Shown one piece after another: positions 1 through 6,878 of a stretch of 14,105 nucleotides of DNA (position 1 is the stretch's first letter; each line of letters opens with the position of its first letter). The notes below the pieces were generated by a model, which worked only from the letters and a program-made list of their open reading frames with translations, was not told the origin of the DNA and searched no databases. Origin of the DNA: Firmicutes bacterium UBA1440 (lineage in GTDB: Bacteria; Bacillota; Clostridia; Peptostreptococcales; Anaerovoracaceae). The translations under genes and the position numbers were made by a program. The DNA lies in contig DCTM01000020.1 in the NCBI GenBank assembly GCA_002329565.1, forward strand, positions 658-14,762. Direction: 5' to 3'.

Positions 1-226
1 AAGCCACAATTTCATCCGAACGCAGTCCCTTGATACTCTTGCCCTCAAAGAGAATTTCTCCCTCATATGCCGTATGAAGCCCTGATATACATGATGTCAG
101 GGTCGTCTTTCCCGAAGCATTTGAGCCGATCAGCGCCGTGATTTCGCCTTTTTGGGCAGTCAATGAAACTCCGTTGAGAACCCGTACTTCACCGTAGTAT
201 GCATTGAGATTTTCAATTGTAAGCAT
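1..226 (-). CDS. livF: Branched-chain amino acid ABC transporter ATP-binding protein LivF (N-terminal part, runs off left edge)
   Basis: Only the first 75 residues are in the window; the gene continues past base 1. It starts at ATG 224-226 with MLTIENLNAYYGEVRVLNGV, which is typical of LivF, the second ATPase of the Liv (HAAT family) importer on the cytoplasmic face. The Walker A P-loop is GSNASGKT at residues 34-41, so the G-x4-GK-T core is intact although the usual inner Gly (as in GANGAGKT) is Ala. The signature and Walker B motifs lie outside the window. The start overlaps the end of livG by 14 bases, and a GGAGGAAG-like site precedes it at somewhat long spacing, so translational coupling is likely. 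LivF is preferred over another ABC ATPase because of the livKHMG genes directly upstream. Confidence 0.93.
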   Translation of the reverse strand, partial: MLTIENLNAYYGEVRVLNGVSLTAQKGEITALIGSNASGKTTLTSCISGLHTAYEGEILFEGKSIKGLRSDEIVA

Positions 227-950
227 GATTTTCTTCTTCCTCCGTTCCAAGATAGGCATCGATGACCGCCTTGTCTGCCGCAATATCCGCCGCCGTGCCT
301 TCCGCAAGCTTTTTCCCGAAATTTAACACAATGATTCTGTCCGAAAGAGTCATCACGGCCTCCATGTTGTGTTCAATCAGAATGACAGTCACACCTGCGC
401 GATTGATACCTTTTATGATGGCGCTCATGGCCTTCACCTCTGCCGGCAACAACCCCGCCATTACTTCATCGAGCAGCAGCAGTTTTGGCCGCGTAGACAG
501 TGCTTTGGCAATCTCAAGGCGTTTGCTCTCTCCAAGATTAAGAACTGCGCCCTGCTCATCGCGCTTTTCATACAGGCCGACCGTTCGCAGCGCTTCAAGT
601 GCTGTGTTTTCTGCCGCTTTGCGAGATTTTTCTCTGCAAAATGCACCCACCGTCGCATTTTGAAGTACGGTCATACGGCGAAACGGTTTTACGACCTGAT
701 AGCTCCTGCAAATTCCGAGAGCGGTCATTTGATATGATTTGCGACCTGTCACATCATTGCCGCAAAAGTACAGTCTGCCCGAATCGATCGGCAATGTACC
801 GTTGATACAGTTGAACAGCGTCGTCTTGCCGGCGCCGTTTGGCCCTATCAGCCCTACTGTTTCACCCTCTGCTATCTCGAAGGAAACGTGATCCAGTGCT
901 TGAACGCCTCCGAACCGCTTAGTAATATTATCTGCCCGCAACAGCATCAT
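213..950 (-). CDS. livG: Branched-chain amino acid ABC transporter ATP-binding protein LivG
   Basis: This 245-residue protein is the first ATPase of a Liv-type importer; it powers uptake of hydrophobic amino acids through LivH/LivM. Visible motifs are Walker A GPNGAGKT (residues 36-43), Q-loop Gln85 in RSYQ, ABC signature LNLGESKR (137-144; LSxGQ is the usual form), Walker B LLLLDE (157-162) and switch His194 in IEHNM. Length is normal for LivG (about 240-260). The ATG at 948-950 overlaps the livM stop by four-base ATGA coupling, and a GGGAG site lies about 7 bases upstream. A second ATG follows directly, so the protein could start one residue later. The 3' end overlaps livF by 14 bases. All catalytic elements are intact. 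Confidence 0.96.
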   Translation of the reverse strand: MMLLRADNITKRFGGVQALDHVSFEIAEGETVGLIGPNGAGKTTLFNCINGTLPIDSGRLYFCGNDVTGRKSYQMTALGICRSYQVVKPFRRMTVLQNATVGAFCREKSRKAAENTALEALRTVGLYEKRDEQGAVLNLGESKRLEIAKALSTRPKLLLLDEVMAGLLPAEVKAMSAIIKGINRAGVTVILIEHNMEAVMTLSDRIIVLNFGKKLAEGTAADIAADKAVIDAYLGTEEEENHAYN

Positions 951-1924
951 CCCATATCTCCCTTCCTTCTTTTCTCAAAGAATCCTTTCAGCGCAGGCAG
1001 TATGCCGCTCGAACGATAGAGCAGAACCGCTATCAAAATCAGCCCCAGGAGAAGGCCGTGCAACCCGCTGACACTGGGGAAATTGCCGCGCATAAGGTTT
1101 GTTAACGGTACGAGGACATAGGCGCCCGCGAGCGGTCCGAAAGCCGTTCCCAAGCCGCCTGCAATCGCCAGCAGAATAAACTGTACCGAGTTTGTCATAG
1201 ACATCAGTGATGTGGGTTCTATATACATGACATACATCGCCATGATTGAGCCGCCGAACGCGGTGAAGACAGCGCTCATCACAAAGGCTGTCAGCATGAT
1301 TTTGGATGCATTTACGCCAAGATTTTCGGCTGCCTCACGGTCTTCACCCACCGCTCTGAGAAAATATCCGAGGCGTGAATGTTCGACCTTTACACAGACG
1401 GCGAGAATCGCGAGCATATATACCCATGCCAGTACGGCGTACGGAATCTTGCTCTGCCAAGTCATATTAATGAATCCCGGAGCGTAAGGAATCAGCACGC
1501 CGAGGGAACCCCCTGTAATCCACTTGGCGGTGATTGCGAACGTTTCGGCGATCTTCGCAAAAGCGATAGTTGCGAGCACGAAAAATGTCCCTTTCAGCCT
1601 CAACGTCGATCCGCCTATGACCAATGCGACGAGGCCTGCAAGCAAGCCTCCCGCAATCATCCCTACCCACGGGGAAATACCGTAATTCGTATACAACAAT
1701 GCGGCCGCATAGGCGCCGATACCGAGGAAGGCAGCATGACCTATCGAGAGTCTGGCGCAATAGCCGCTGTAAAGGTTCCACGAGGCCGCTAAACCTGTCC
1801 ACAGGAAAGTCATTATGATTATATCCTGATAATAACGGTTATCTGTCAGAAGCGGCAAAGCGATCGACGCGACGGCAATTATCCACAGAACTGCATTTTG
1901 TCTTTTCAAGAATGTTTTTATCAT
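947..1924 (-). CDS. livM: Branched-chain amino acid ABC transporter permease LivM
   Basis: This 325-residue polytopic membrane protein is one half of the Liv channel. It carries repeated hydrophobic segments (about residues 12-28, 35-55, 62-82, 87-107, 113-130, 163-180, 208-232, 246-275, 288-304). Family hallmarks include SGYCARLSIGHAAFLGIGAY (53-72), FVLATIAFAKIAETF (115-129) and the cytoplasmic EAA-type coupling loop around LRAVGEDREAAENLGV (189-204), which contacts the ATPases. I chose ATG 1922-1924 because AGAGGG lies 6 bases upstream. An in-frame upstream ATG at 1957 would add 11 hydrophilic residues, overlap livH and lacks a ribosome site. The 3' end overlaps livG by 4 bases. Confidence 0.95.
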   Translation of the reverse strand: MIKTFLKRQNAVLWIIAVASIALPLLTDNRYYQDIIIMTFLWTGLAASWNLYSGYCARLSIGHAAFLGIGAYAAALLYTNYGISPWVGMIAGGLLAGLVALVIGGSTLRLKGTFFVLATIAFAKIAETFAITAKWITGGSLGVLIPYAPGFINMTWQSKIPYAVLAWVYMLAILAVCVKVEHSRLGYFLRAVGEDREAAENLGVNASKIMLTAFVMSAVFTAFGGSIMAMYVMYIEPTSLMSMTNSVQFILLAIAGGLGTAFGPLAGAYVLVPLTNLMRGNFPSVSGLHGLLLGLILIAVLLYRSSGILPALKGFFEKRRKGDMG

Positions 1925-1930
1925 ATCGTG

Positions 1931-1936
1931 CCCTCT
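1931..1936 (-). promoter_or_regulatory. Ribosome binding site that sets the livM start
   Basis: AGAGGG on the minus strand sits 6 bases before the livM ATG at 1924 and overlaps the livH stop codon (TAG, 1935-1937). It favours the short LivM start over the in-frame ATG at 1957 and suggests translational coupling of livH and livM. Confidence 0.75.
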
Positions 1937-2795
1937 ATTCCCTGCCGAACAAGCCACTCGGCTTGAAGATCAGTACTAAAATGAACAGGAGGAAATAGGC
2001 CGCCTGTTGATACACCGGCCCAAGCAGATAGCCCGCCATGCTTTCGACAACTCCGATCAGCAGCCCGCCCAGGATTGCACCCGGCACGCTCGACAGCCCT
2101 CCCAAGACCACGACAATGAAGGCCAGGGTACTGAAATTGGATCCGATTGTGGGAAAGACGGCATATATCGGCGACATCAGTACACCCGCCAACCCAACGA
2201 GTACAGTGCCGATTACGAAAGCCTGCCCATAAATTTTCTTTATATTTATACCCATCAGACGTGCTGCCCTGCCATGCTGCGCGACCGCCCGCATGGCTGT
2301 GCCGGTATACGTCTTTTGCAGAAACAGATACAGGGCAACAGAGGCGGCAATGGCAACCGCGAAGGCCATTACCCTCGCGGTGCTTAAATTCAAGAATCCC
2401 GCATTGATTACATCCGTAGTAATATTTGTTCGCACGTTGCGATAATCGGCCTTAAAAAGCATCAGAGCGAGGTTCTGCAGTACCATGGACAGCCCGAGCG
2501 TAAGGAGCATTTGCACGGAATGGTCCGCGTCGAGCACCCGCGTCATGATAACCTTAAAGACTATGTAGCCTACGGTCGCCATGATTATCAGGTTAATCAG
2601 CAAAGTTTCGTACGGCTCCAGTTGTGTGAAGTAATATAACCAATAGGCGATATACATCGAAAGCATGAGAAACTCGCCGTGTGCGAAATTTACAAGGCCT
2701 ACGACGCCAAATATTAAAGTCAATCCTACGCTGATCAGCGCATAAATTCCTCCGGAAAGTATTCCGGAGAAAAAGGCTTGCAGTAGTTGTTCCAC
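1935..2795 (-). CDS. livH: Branched-chain amino acid ABC transporter permease LivH
   Basis: This 286-residue inner-membrane permease pairs with LivM to form the transport path. It is almost entirely hydrophobic, with about eight predicted membrane segments. Hallmarks are SGGIYALISVGLTLIFGVV (14-32), NFAHGEFLML (36-45) and the EAA-like coupling loop TYTGTAMRAVAQHGRAARLM (162-181). The C-terminal LGGLSSVPGAILGGLLIGV (231-249) is also typical. The start is GTG at 2793-2795, not ATG, with a clear GAGGGG site about 5 bases upstream. The livK stop lies 18 bases upstream and the livM start 10 bases downstream. Length and motifs are normal for LivH. Confidence 0.95.
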   Translation of the reverse strand: MEQLLQAFFSGILSGGIYALISVGLTLIFGVVGLVNFAHGEFLMLSMYIAYWLYYFTQLEPYETLLINLIIMATVGYIVFKVIMTRVLDADHSVQMLLTLGLSMVLQNLALMLFKADYRNVRTNITTDVINAGFLNLSTARVMAFAVAIAASVALYLFLQKTYTGTAMRAVAQHGRAARLMGINIKKIYGQAFVIGTVLVGLAGVLMSPIYAVFPTIGSNFSTLAFIVVVLGGLSSVPGAILGGLLIGVVESMAGYLLGPVYQQAAYFLLFILVLIFKPSGLFGRE

Positions 2796-2813
2796 CGATT
2801 CCCCTCTCTTCTC

Positions 2814-4073
2814 CTAGTATGATGCGATCGGCAACGGTACATTGATTGCTTCGCCGTTCTTGAGTTTTTCCGGAGCCACGGTCACAACTTTGCCGTTCTG
2901 CCACTGGTTGATGTTGGCGGCTGCGGCATAGTTTTGGCCATCCTCGTGCAAATCCCAGCCAAATCCGAGTGCCGTGAGATCGAGCTTCGTATCGAGTGCC
3001 GCCGCACGAATAGCGTCGGGATCGTTAAGATCATCCACATTTGCCAGTACATCGTGCATGAATGTATACGCTCCGGCAAAGGCTGCTTCGGCAGCTACCG
3101 GCACAGTGTTCAAATCCTTGTGTTGCGCGAGAAAGCGTGCGCGGAATTCCTTGACGGTCTTCTGCAACGCCGTATCGTCTGCAAATGCCTCAATCGGAAG
3201 GTTCGTAGGCATATCGGTGCAGAAGAATCCGTCAGATTCACTGCCTACAGTTGTTGCAAACTGCGGATCTGTCGTGCCCGCACCGCAGCCCATAAAGACC
3301 TTAGGCATTGCCTTATGCTGCTTGAGCGTGTCCACAAGGAGAATAGCATCGTTAATATAGTTTACAGTCAGCAGTACGTCCGGCTTAGCCTTCTTAATTT
3401 TACCCACCATCGCCGACATATCTGTAACCGTTGTGCTGTAGTGTTCGCGTGCCACGAGCTGCATTCCCTGTTTTTCAATCTCCAGTTCCGCTCCGTTGGC
3501 TACCGATTCACCGTAGCTTGAATCTTCGTGTATTATGGCAATCTTCAGATTCTTTTTCTCAATCCCGAGCGCAGGCGCAATCTCTTCGGCTATATAGTCG
3601 ACGCCGGCTGCACCGCGAAGGCCACCCTTGTCCAAAATTCTGAATACATATTTGAAGCCGGAGTCCGTTAAGCTGTCAGCAATGCCGCCCGATTCAACAA
3701 GGCAGACACCGCTCTTGTCGGTAACCTGAGCAATAGCAAGCGCGTTGCCGCTGGCGAGTGAACCGAAAATCATCTTCACGCCCTCCTTGTCCACCAGCCT
3801 GCCGGCCTCCGTGGCTGCAGATGTCGGATCGGGCGCATCCGCCTCCGAAAGCGCAACCTGCATTCCCTGCACGCCACCTTCTTCGTTGATCATATCAACA
3901 GCTATCCTCACGGCCTCCATGCACTGTGTTCCCAGCAATGCATTCGCCCCGCTCATCGGGTAGACCGCTCCCACCTTTAACTCCCCTTCGTTACTTTTGC
4001 CTTGAGAACAGGCTGTTAAGCCCGTAAGCATAAGAGCCAACACTAAAACGACGGATAAAAAATTTTTCATCAT
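2814..4073 (-). CDS. livK: Branched-chain/hydrophobic amino acid ABC transporter substrate-binding lipoprotein
   Basis: This 419-residue extracytoplasmic receptor is the first gene of the livKHMGF operon. The N-terminus is a lipoprotein signal peptide: MMKNF, a hydrophobic core, then lipobox LTAC with Cys22 as the lipid-anchored residue, followed by a short polar linker. The mature part has the periplasmic-binding-protein type I fold signature of the family: VGAVYPMSGANALLGTQ near residues 33-49, GSLASGNALAIAQV near 105-118, and IAIIHEDSSYGESVANGAE in the middle. An AGAGG site lies 5 bases before the first of two adjacent ATGs; either could be used. Substrate cannot be read from sequence: Leu/Ile/Val are usual, but homologues bind other amino acids, amides or urea. 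The symbol is by family, not by proven orthology. Confidence 0.92.
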   Translation of the reverse strand: MMKNFLSVVLVLALMLTGLTACSQGKSNEGELKVGAVYPMSGANALLGTQCMEAVRIAVDMINEEGGVQGMQVALSEADAPDPTSAATEAGRLVDKEGVKMIFGSLASGNALAIAQVTDKSGVCLVESGGIADSLTDSGFKYVFRILDKGGLRGAAGVDYIAEEIAPALGIEKKNLKIAIIHEDSSYGESVANGAELEIEKQGMQLVAREHYSTTVTDMSAMVGKIKKAKPDVLLTVNYINDAILLVDTLKQHKAMPKVFMGCGAGTTDPQFATTVGSESDGFFCTDMPTNLPIEAFADDTALQKTVKEFRARFLAQHKDLNTVPVAAEAAFAGAYTFMHDVLANVDDLNDPDAIRAAALDTKLDLTALGFGWDLHEDGQNYAAAANINQWQNGKVVTVAPEKLKNGEAINVPLPIASY

Positions 4074-4096
4074 TTTTTCCTCTCTTCGATATAAAG

Positions 4097-4111
4097 TATT
4101 AATAATTATGT
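4097..4111. promoter_or_regulatory. Fur-box-like AT palindrome upstream of livK
   Basis: The 15 bases read ACATAATTATTAATA on the minus strand. They match 11 of 15 positions of the Bacillus 7-1-7 Fur consensus TGATAATTATTATCA, including ten consecutive core bases. The site overlaps a possible weak livK promoter (CTGACG, 18 bases, TATTAA; 4099-4128). AT-rich promoter DNA can match by chance, so this is tentative. Confidence 0.2.
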
Positions 4112-4185
4112 AACGGGGATTTCGTCAGAAACAGGCAAAGGATCCGCCTATGCAATACATACAGTCCCTTATGGGTACCGTTTAA

Positions 4186-4215
4186 TTGCCGGCCGATGTA
4201 TCGAATTAATATAAG
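4186..4215 (+). promoter_or_regulatory. Candidate feoB promoter
   Basis: TTGCCG (4186-4191) and TATAAG (4210-4215) are separated by 18 bases, matching 4/6 and 5/6 of the sigma-A consensus. The position implies a long 5' leader before feoB. A weaker alternative is at 4372-4399. Confidence 0.3.
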
Positions 4216-4411
4216 AATTTTCGAGTGAACAATCCGATGCAGTTTCGTAAGAATACCGCTCATGTTAATAAGATATCATGCACCGTCCCTTTTTTCAACA
4301 TCTTTATGCTTACAGCACAAAAAAATACTCATCACACCGGTCATGCGGCCTTCCTCACAGCAGCTTCACATTTGCCGGCGACGAGTCATAAGATATGACA
4401 ATGACGATTAC

Positions 4412-4419
4412 AGGAAGGG
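4412..4419 (+). promoter_or_regulatory. Ribosome binding site that sets the feoB start
   Basis: AGGAAGGG lies 7 bases before ATG 4427. It supports a start directly at MKEIKIALAGN, where the GTPase domain of FeoB begins, and not at the in-frame upstream ATG at 4262. Confidence 0.8.
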
Positions 4420-4426
4420 TACAGAT

Positions 4427-6259
4427 ATGAAAGAAATCAAAATAGCACTCGCAGGAAACCCAAACGTAGGAAAGAGCACGCTGTTCAACGCTCTCACAGG
4501 CCTCTCGCAGCACACAGGCAATTGGGCAGGCAAGACGGTTGACAATGCGGTGGGAACCTTTACATATAAAGACTGCCTCTGTACGGCCGTCGATTTGCCG
4601 GGCACATATTCACTGGTTTCTCCCAACGCCGACGAGCGCATCACGGAAGCCTACATTCGCTCGGGTGAAGCCGACATCATCGTGCTGGTCGCCGATGCGA
4701 CCTGCCTTCTTCGCAATCTCACTCTGATCCTCCAGCTTAAGCATCTTACAGACGACATCATCGTCTGTGTCAATCTGATGGATGAGGCAGAGAAAAAAAG
4801 AATCTGCATAGACACACAACTTCTCTCCGAATTGCTGCACGCACCGGTTATTCCTATGGCGGCACGTGCAAAGGACGGCATCGAAGAGTTGAAACAGTGC
4901 ATTTACACTTTCAAATGTGCGGATATCTCCACTATCGATGAGAAAAAGCGCGCTTCAACGATTGAAGCGCAGGACTTCGTCGCACAGGCCGAAGAAATCT
5001 ATCGTCAATGTGTAACAAACAATGCATGCGATCCTCATGCCATGGATCGCAGACTTGATCGCATCGTCACCTCGCGCCTCCTCGGCATTCCGATCATGTT
5101 GATGTTGCTCGTGCTGATTTTTTGGATCACTATTGCGGGCGCGAACTATCCTTCTATGCTGCTTTCTGATTTGTTTACGGCGATCGAGCCAAAGCTGCGG
5201 GCTTTACTCTTCCATCTGAATGCCACTCCGGTTGTCGAAGGCGCTTTAATCGACGGTATCTACAAAACATTAACCTGGGTAATCTCAGTGATGCTCCCAC
5301 CGATGGCGATTTTCTTCCCGCTGTTCACACTGCTCGAAGACTTCGGATATCTGCCACGGGTAGCCTTCAACATGGATAGGGCTTTCCAAAAGTGTCGCTC
5401 ATGCGGAAAACAATGTCTTACTATGATGATGGGTTTTGGATGCAACGCCTGTGCCATTATCGGTTGCCGTATCATCGATTCGCCGCGCGAGCGCCTCATA
5501 GCTATTCTCACCAACAGCTTTGTGCCATGTAACGGGAGATTTCCCACACTGATCGCGCTCAGCCTGATTTTTTTTGTCAGCGGCGGAGCCTCCGGTTTAA
5601 TAGTAGGTCTGATGTTAAGCAGATTTATCCTGCTCGGAATCGCCATGACATTGCTCGTCTCGCGACTGCTGTCGCAGACCATTCTCAAGGGTATGCCATC
5701 CTCGTTTACTCTGGAGCTTCCGCCTTATCGGATGCCGAAAGTCAGGGATGTCGTAGTCCACTCTCTGCTTGACAGGGCTTTGTTCGTACTCGGGCGCGCA
5801 GCTCTCGTCGCTGCCCCCGCAGGTCTGCTCATCTGGATCCTCGCGAACTTTTACATCGGCGGCAGCTCGTTGCTCGATTACTGCACGGGATTCCTCGATC
5901 CGTTTGGTAAGGCGATAGGCCTTGACGGAGTCATCATCATGGCCTTTCTCCTCGGGTTTCCCGCCAACGAAATTGTTGTGCCCATCATTCTCATGACCTA
6001 TCTGTCACAGGGTTATCTTATTGAATTCGAAAGTCTTGCAGATCTTAAAGATCTGCTCATCTGTAATGGATGGACGCAGATTACGGCCGTCTGCACGATG
6101 CTGCTGTGTCTGTTCCACTTTCCGTGCGGAACAACATGCTTTACAATATACAAGGAGACGCAATCATTCAAATGGACCCTGGCCTCCTTTTTAATCCCTG
6201 CCTGCTGCGGCATCACACTGTGCTTCTTCGTTTACCGCACGGCTGCTATTTTCACTTAG
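4427..6259 (+). CDS. feoB: FeoB-family Fe(II) transporter / GTPase, short Cys-rich variant
   Basis: This 610-residue membrane protein has an N-terminal small-GTPase domain: G1 GNPNVGKST (10-18), switch Thr37, G3 DLPG (56-59), G4 NLMD (116-119), G5-like AARA (145-148). A helical linker runs to about 215, then a polytopic FeoB core (about 220-605). Core landmarks are the two gate-like repeats, MGFGCNACAIIGCRI (335-349) with FVPCNGRFPTLIAL (365-378), and GFPANEIVVPI (510-520) with FHFPCGTTCF (563-572). It is shorter than E. coli FeoB (773). It is unusually Cys-rich, with KCRSCGKQC (322-330) and C339, C342, C347, C368, C567, C571. No feoA or feoC is adjacent. Fe(II) uptake is the family role; another divalent metal cannot be excluded. 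It is a single-gene transcript facing away from livK. Confidence 0.9.
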   Translation: MKEIKIALAGNPNVGKSTLFNALTGLSQHTGNWAGKTVDNAVGTFTYKDCLCTAVDLPGTYSLVSPNADERITEAYIRSGEADIIVLVADATCLLRNLTLILQLKHLTDDIIVCVNLMDEAEKKRICIDTQLLSELLHAPVIPMAARAKDGIEELKQCIYTFKCADISTIDEKKRASTIEAQDFVAQAEEIYRQCVTNNACDPHAMDRRLDRIVTSRLLGIPIMLMLLVLIFWITIAGANYPSMLLSDLFTAIEPKLRALLFHLNATPVVEGALIDGIYKTLTWVISVMLPPMAIFFPLFTLLEDFGYLPRVAFNMDRAFQKCRSCGKQCLTMMMGFGCNACAIIGCRIIDSPRERLIAILTNSFVPCNGRFPTLIALSLIFFVSGGASGLIVGLMLSRFILLGIAMTLLVSRLLSQTILKGMPSSFTLELPPYRMPKVRDVVVHSLLDRALFVLGRAALVAAPAGLLIWILANFYIGGSSLLDYCTGFLDPFGKAIGLDGVIIMAFLLGFPANEIVVPIILMTYLSQGYLIEFESLADLKDLLICNGWTQITAVCTMLLCLFHFPCGTTCFTIYKETQSFKWTLASFLIPACCGITLCFFVYRTAAIFT

Positions 6260-6262
6260 TCA

Positions 6263-6285
6263 AAGCCGGGCATCAAGCCCGGCTT
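6263..6285 (+). terminator. Strong hairpin just after feoB (no U-tract)
   Basis: A perfect 9-bp stem, AAGCCGGGC with GCCCGGCTT around a 5-base loop, begins 3 bases after the feoB stop. It is GC-rich but followed by GCGAGAAT, not a T run. It is therefore either a weak or factor-assisted terminator or a 3'-end stabilising hairpin. Confidence 0.5.
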
Positions 6286-6362
6286 GCGAGAATATCTGTC
6301 AGTATGTACCACAAACGCTCTACAGACGAGATGCGCAATCGCTCGCTTGGTGTGTGCACATT

Positions 6363-6403
6363 AAAAAAGCGAAAATTTCGTCAAACAAAGGTTGACGAAA
6401 TTT
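6363..6403 (-). terminator. Rho-independent terminator of the thrC-thrB-ACT operon
   Basis: A perfect 12-bp inverted repeat, AAATTTCGTCAA (6373-6384) and TTGACGAAATTT (6392-6403), has a 7-base loop. On the minus strand it is followed after 4 bases by six T (6363-6368). It lies 38 bases past the stop of the last minus-strand gene. The plus-strand side has no immediate T run, so it mainly serves the minus strand. Confidence 0.8.
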
Positions 6404-6440
6404 GCATAGAACTCTATCGTGTTTTTTATTTCTTTCGCGG

Positions 6441-6878
6441 TTATTCGATCGCTACCAGCTTGACATTGCCGGCACCCGTTTCATCGGCGATACTCTTGAG
6501 AAGATCATCTATGGATTGCACCATATTGGTCAGATCTATGGAAAAGACGATGTGCGCTTGCCCGTTCAGCGGCATATTTTGGTTGATGGTCAGAATGTTT
6601 GCTCCGCTGCTTGATATCTTCGATATCATCGCAGACAACTTGCCCTGCTCATGCGACAAGGACAGGGATATAACCGCCTTTCTGCATACTGTATCTGCGT
6701 TGGGCGCGAACACGTAATCGCGGTATTTGTAGTAGGTGCTTCGCGAAATGCCCACCATCCTCACGGCCTCGCTGACATCTTTGATTTTGCCTTCCGAAAG
6801 GAGGCGTCTGGCTTCGACGACCTTTTGATAGTAGTCCGGCAATATACTCTTATCTACAATCAGATAATCGCTCTGCAT
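6441..6878 (-). CDS. HTH-ACT domain protein, UPF0735/PheB family
   Basis: This 145-residue cytoplasmic protein has an N-terminal helix-turn-helix-like segment (about residues 30-55, DVSEAVRMVGISRSTYYKYR) and a C-terminal ACT domain (about 67-145). The ACT part reads as an initial strand RKAVISLSLSHEQGKLSAMI, then a region with SSGANILTINQN. The architecture and length match the UPF0735/PheB family, named for pheB next to pheA in Bacillus. ACT domains commonly bind amino acids, so a role as an amino-acid-responsive regulator is a reasonable inference; no function is proven by the sequence. The ATG directly abuts the thrB stop (TAG-ATG), with GGAGG inside the end of thrB, so it is translationally coupled and is the last gene of the operon. 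Confidence 0.85.
   Translation of the reverse strand: MQSDYLIVDKSILPDYYQKVVEARRLLSEGKIKDVSEAVRMVGISRSTYYKYRDYVFAPNADTVCRKAVISLSLSHEQGKLSAMISKISSSGANILTINQNMPLNGQAHIVFSIDLTNMVQSIDDLLKSIADETGAGNVKLVAIE

Larger units (their letters stand above)
4074..4426. other. Divergent intergenic region between livK and feoB
   Basis: These 353 bases separate two divergent genes. An open frame running into feoB from 4262 encodes 55 residues unlike any FeoB or FeoA N-terminus and has no ribosome site, so I read it as non-coding. The livK-proximal part (about 4085-4112) is very AT-rich. A modest plus-strand promoter is at 4186-4215, and a second weaker one (TTGCCG, 16 bases, TATGAC) at 4372-4399. If the first is used, feoB has a leader of about 200 bases. 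I could not fold it into a recognised riboswitch. Confidence 0.6.

Noticed and set aside
4262..4426. Possible 55-residue N-terminal extension of FeoB, or a small upstream gene such as feoA
   Set aside because: The residues do not resemble FeoA or any FeoB N-terminus, no ribosome site precedes 4262, and AGGAAGGG sits correctly before ATG 4427.
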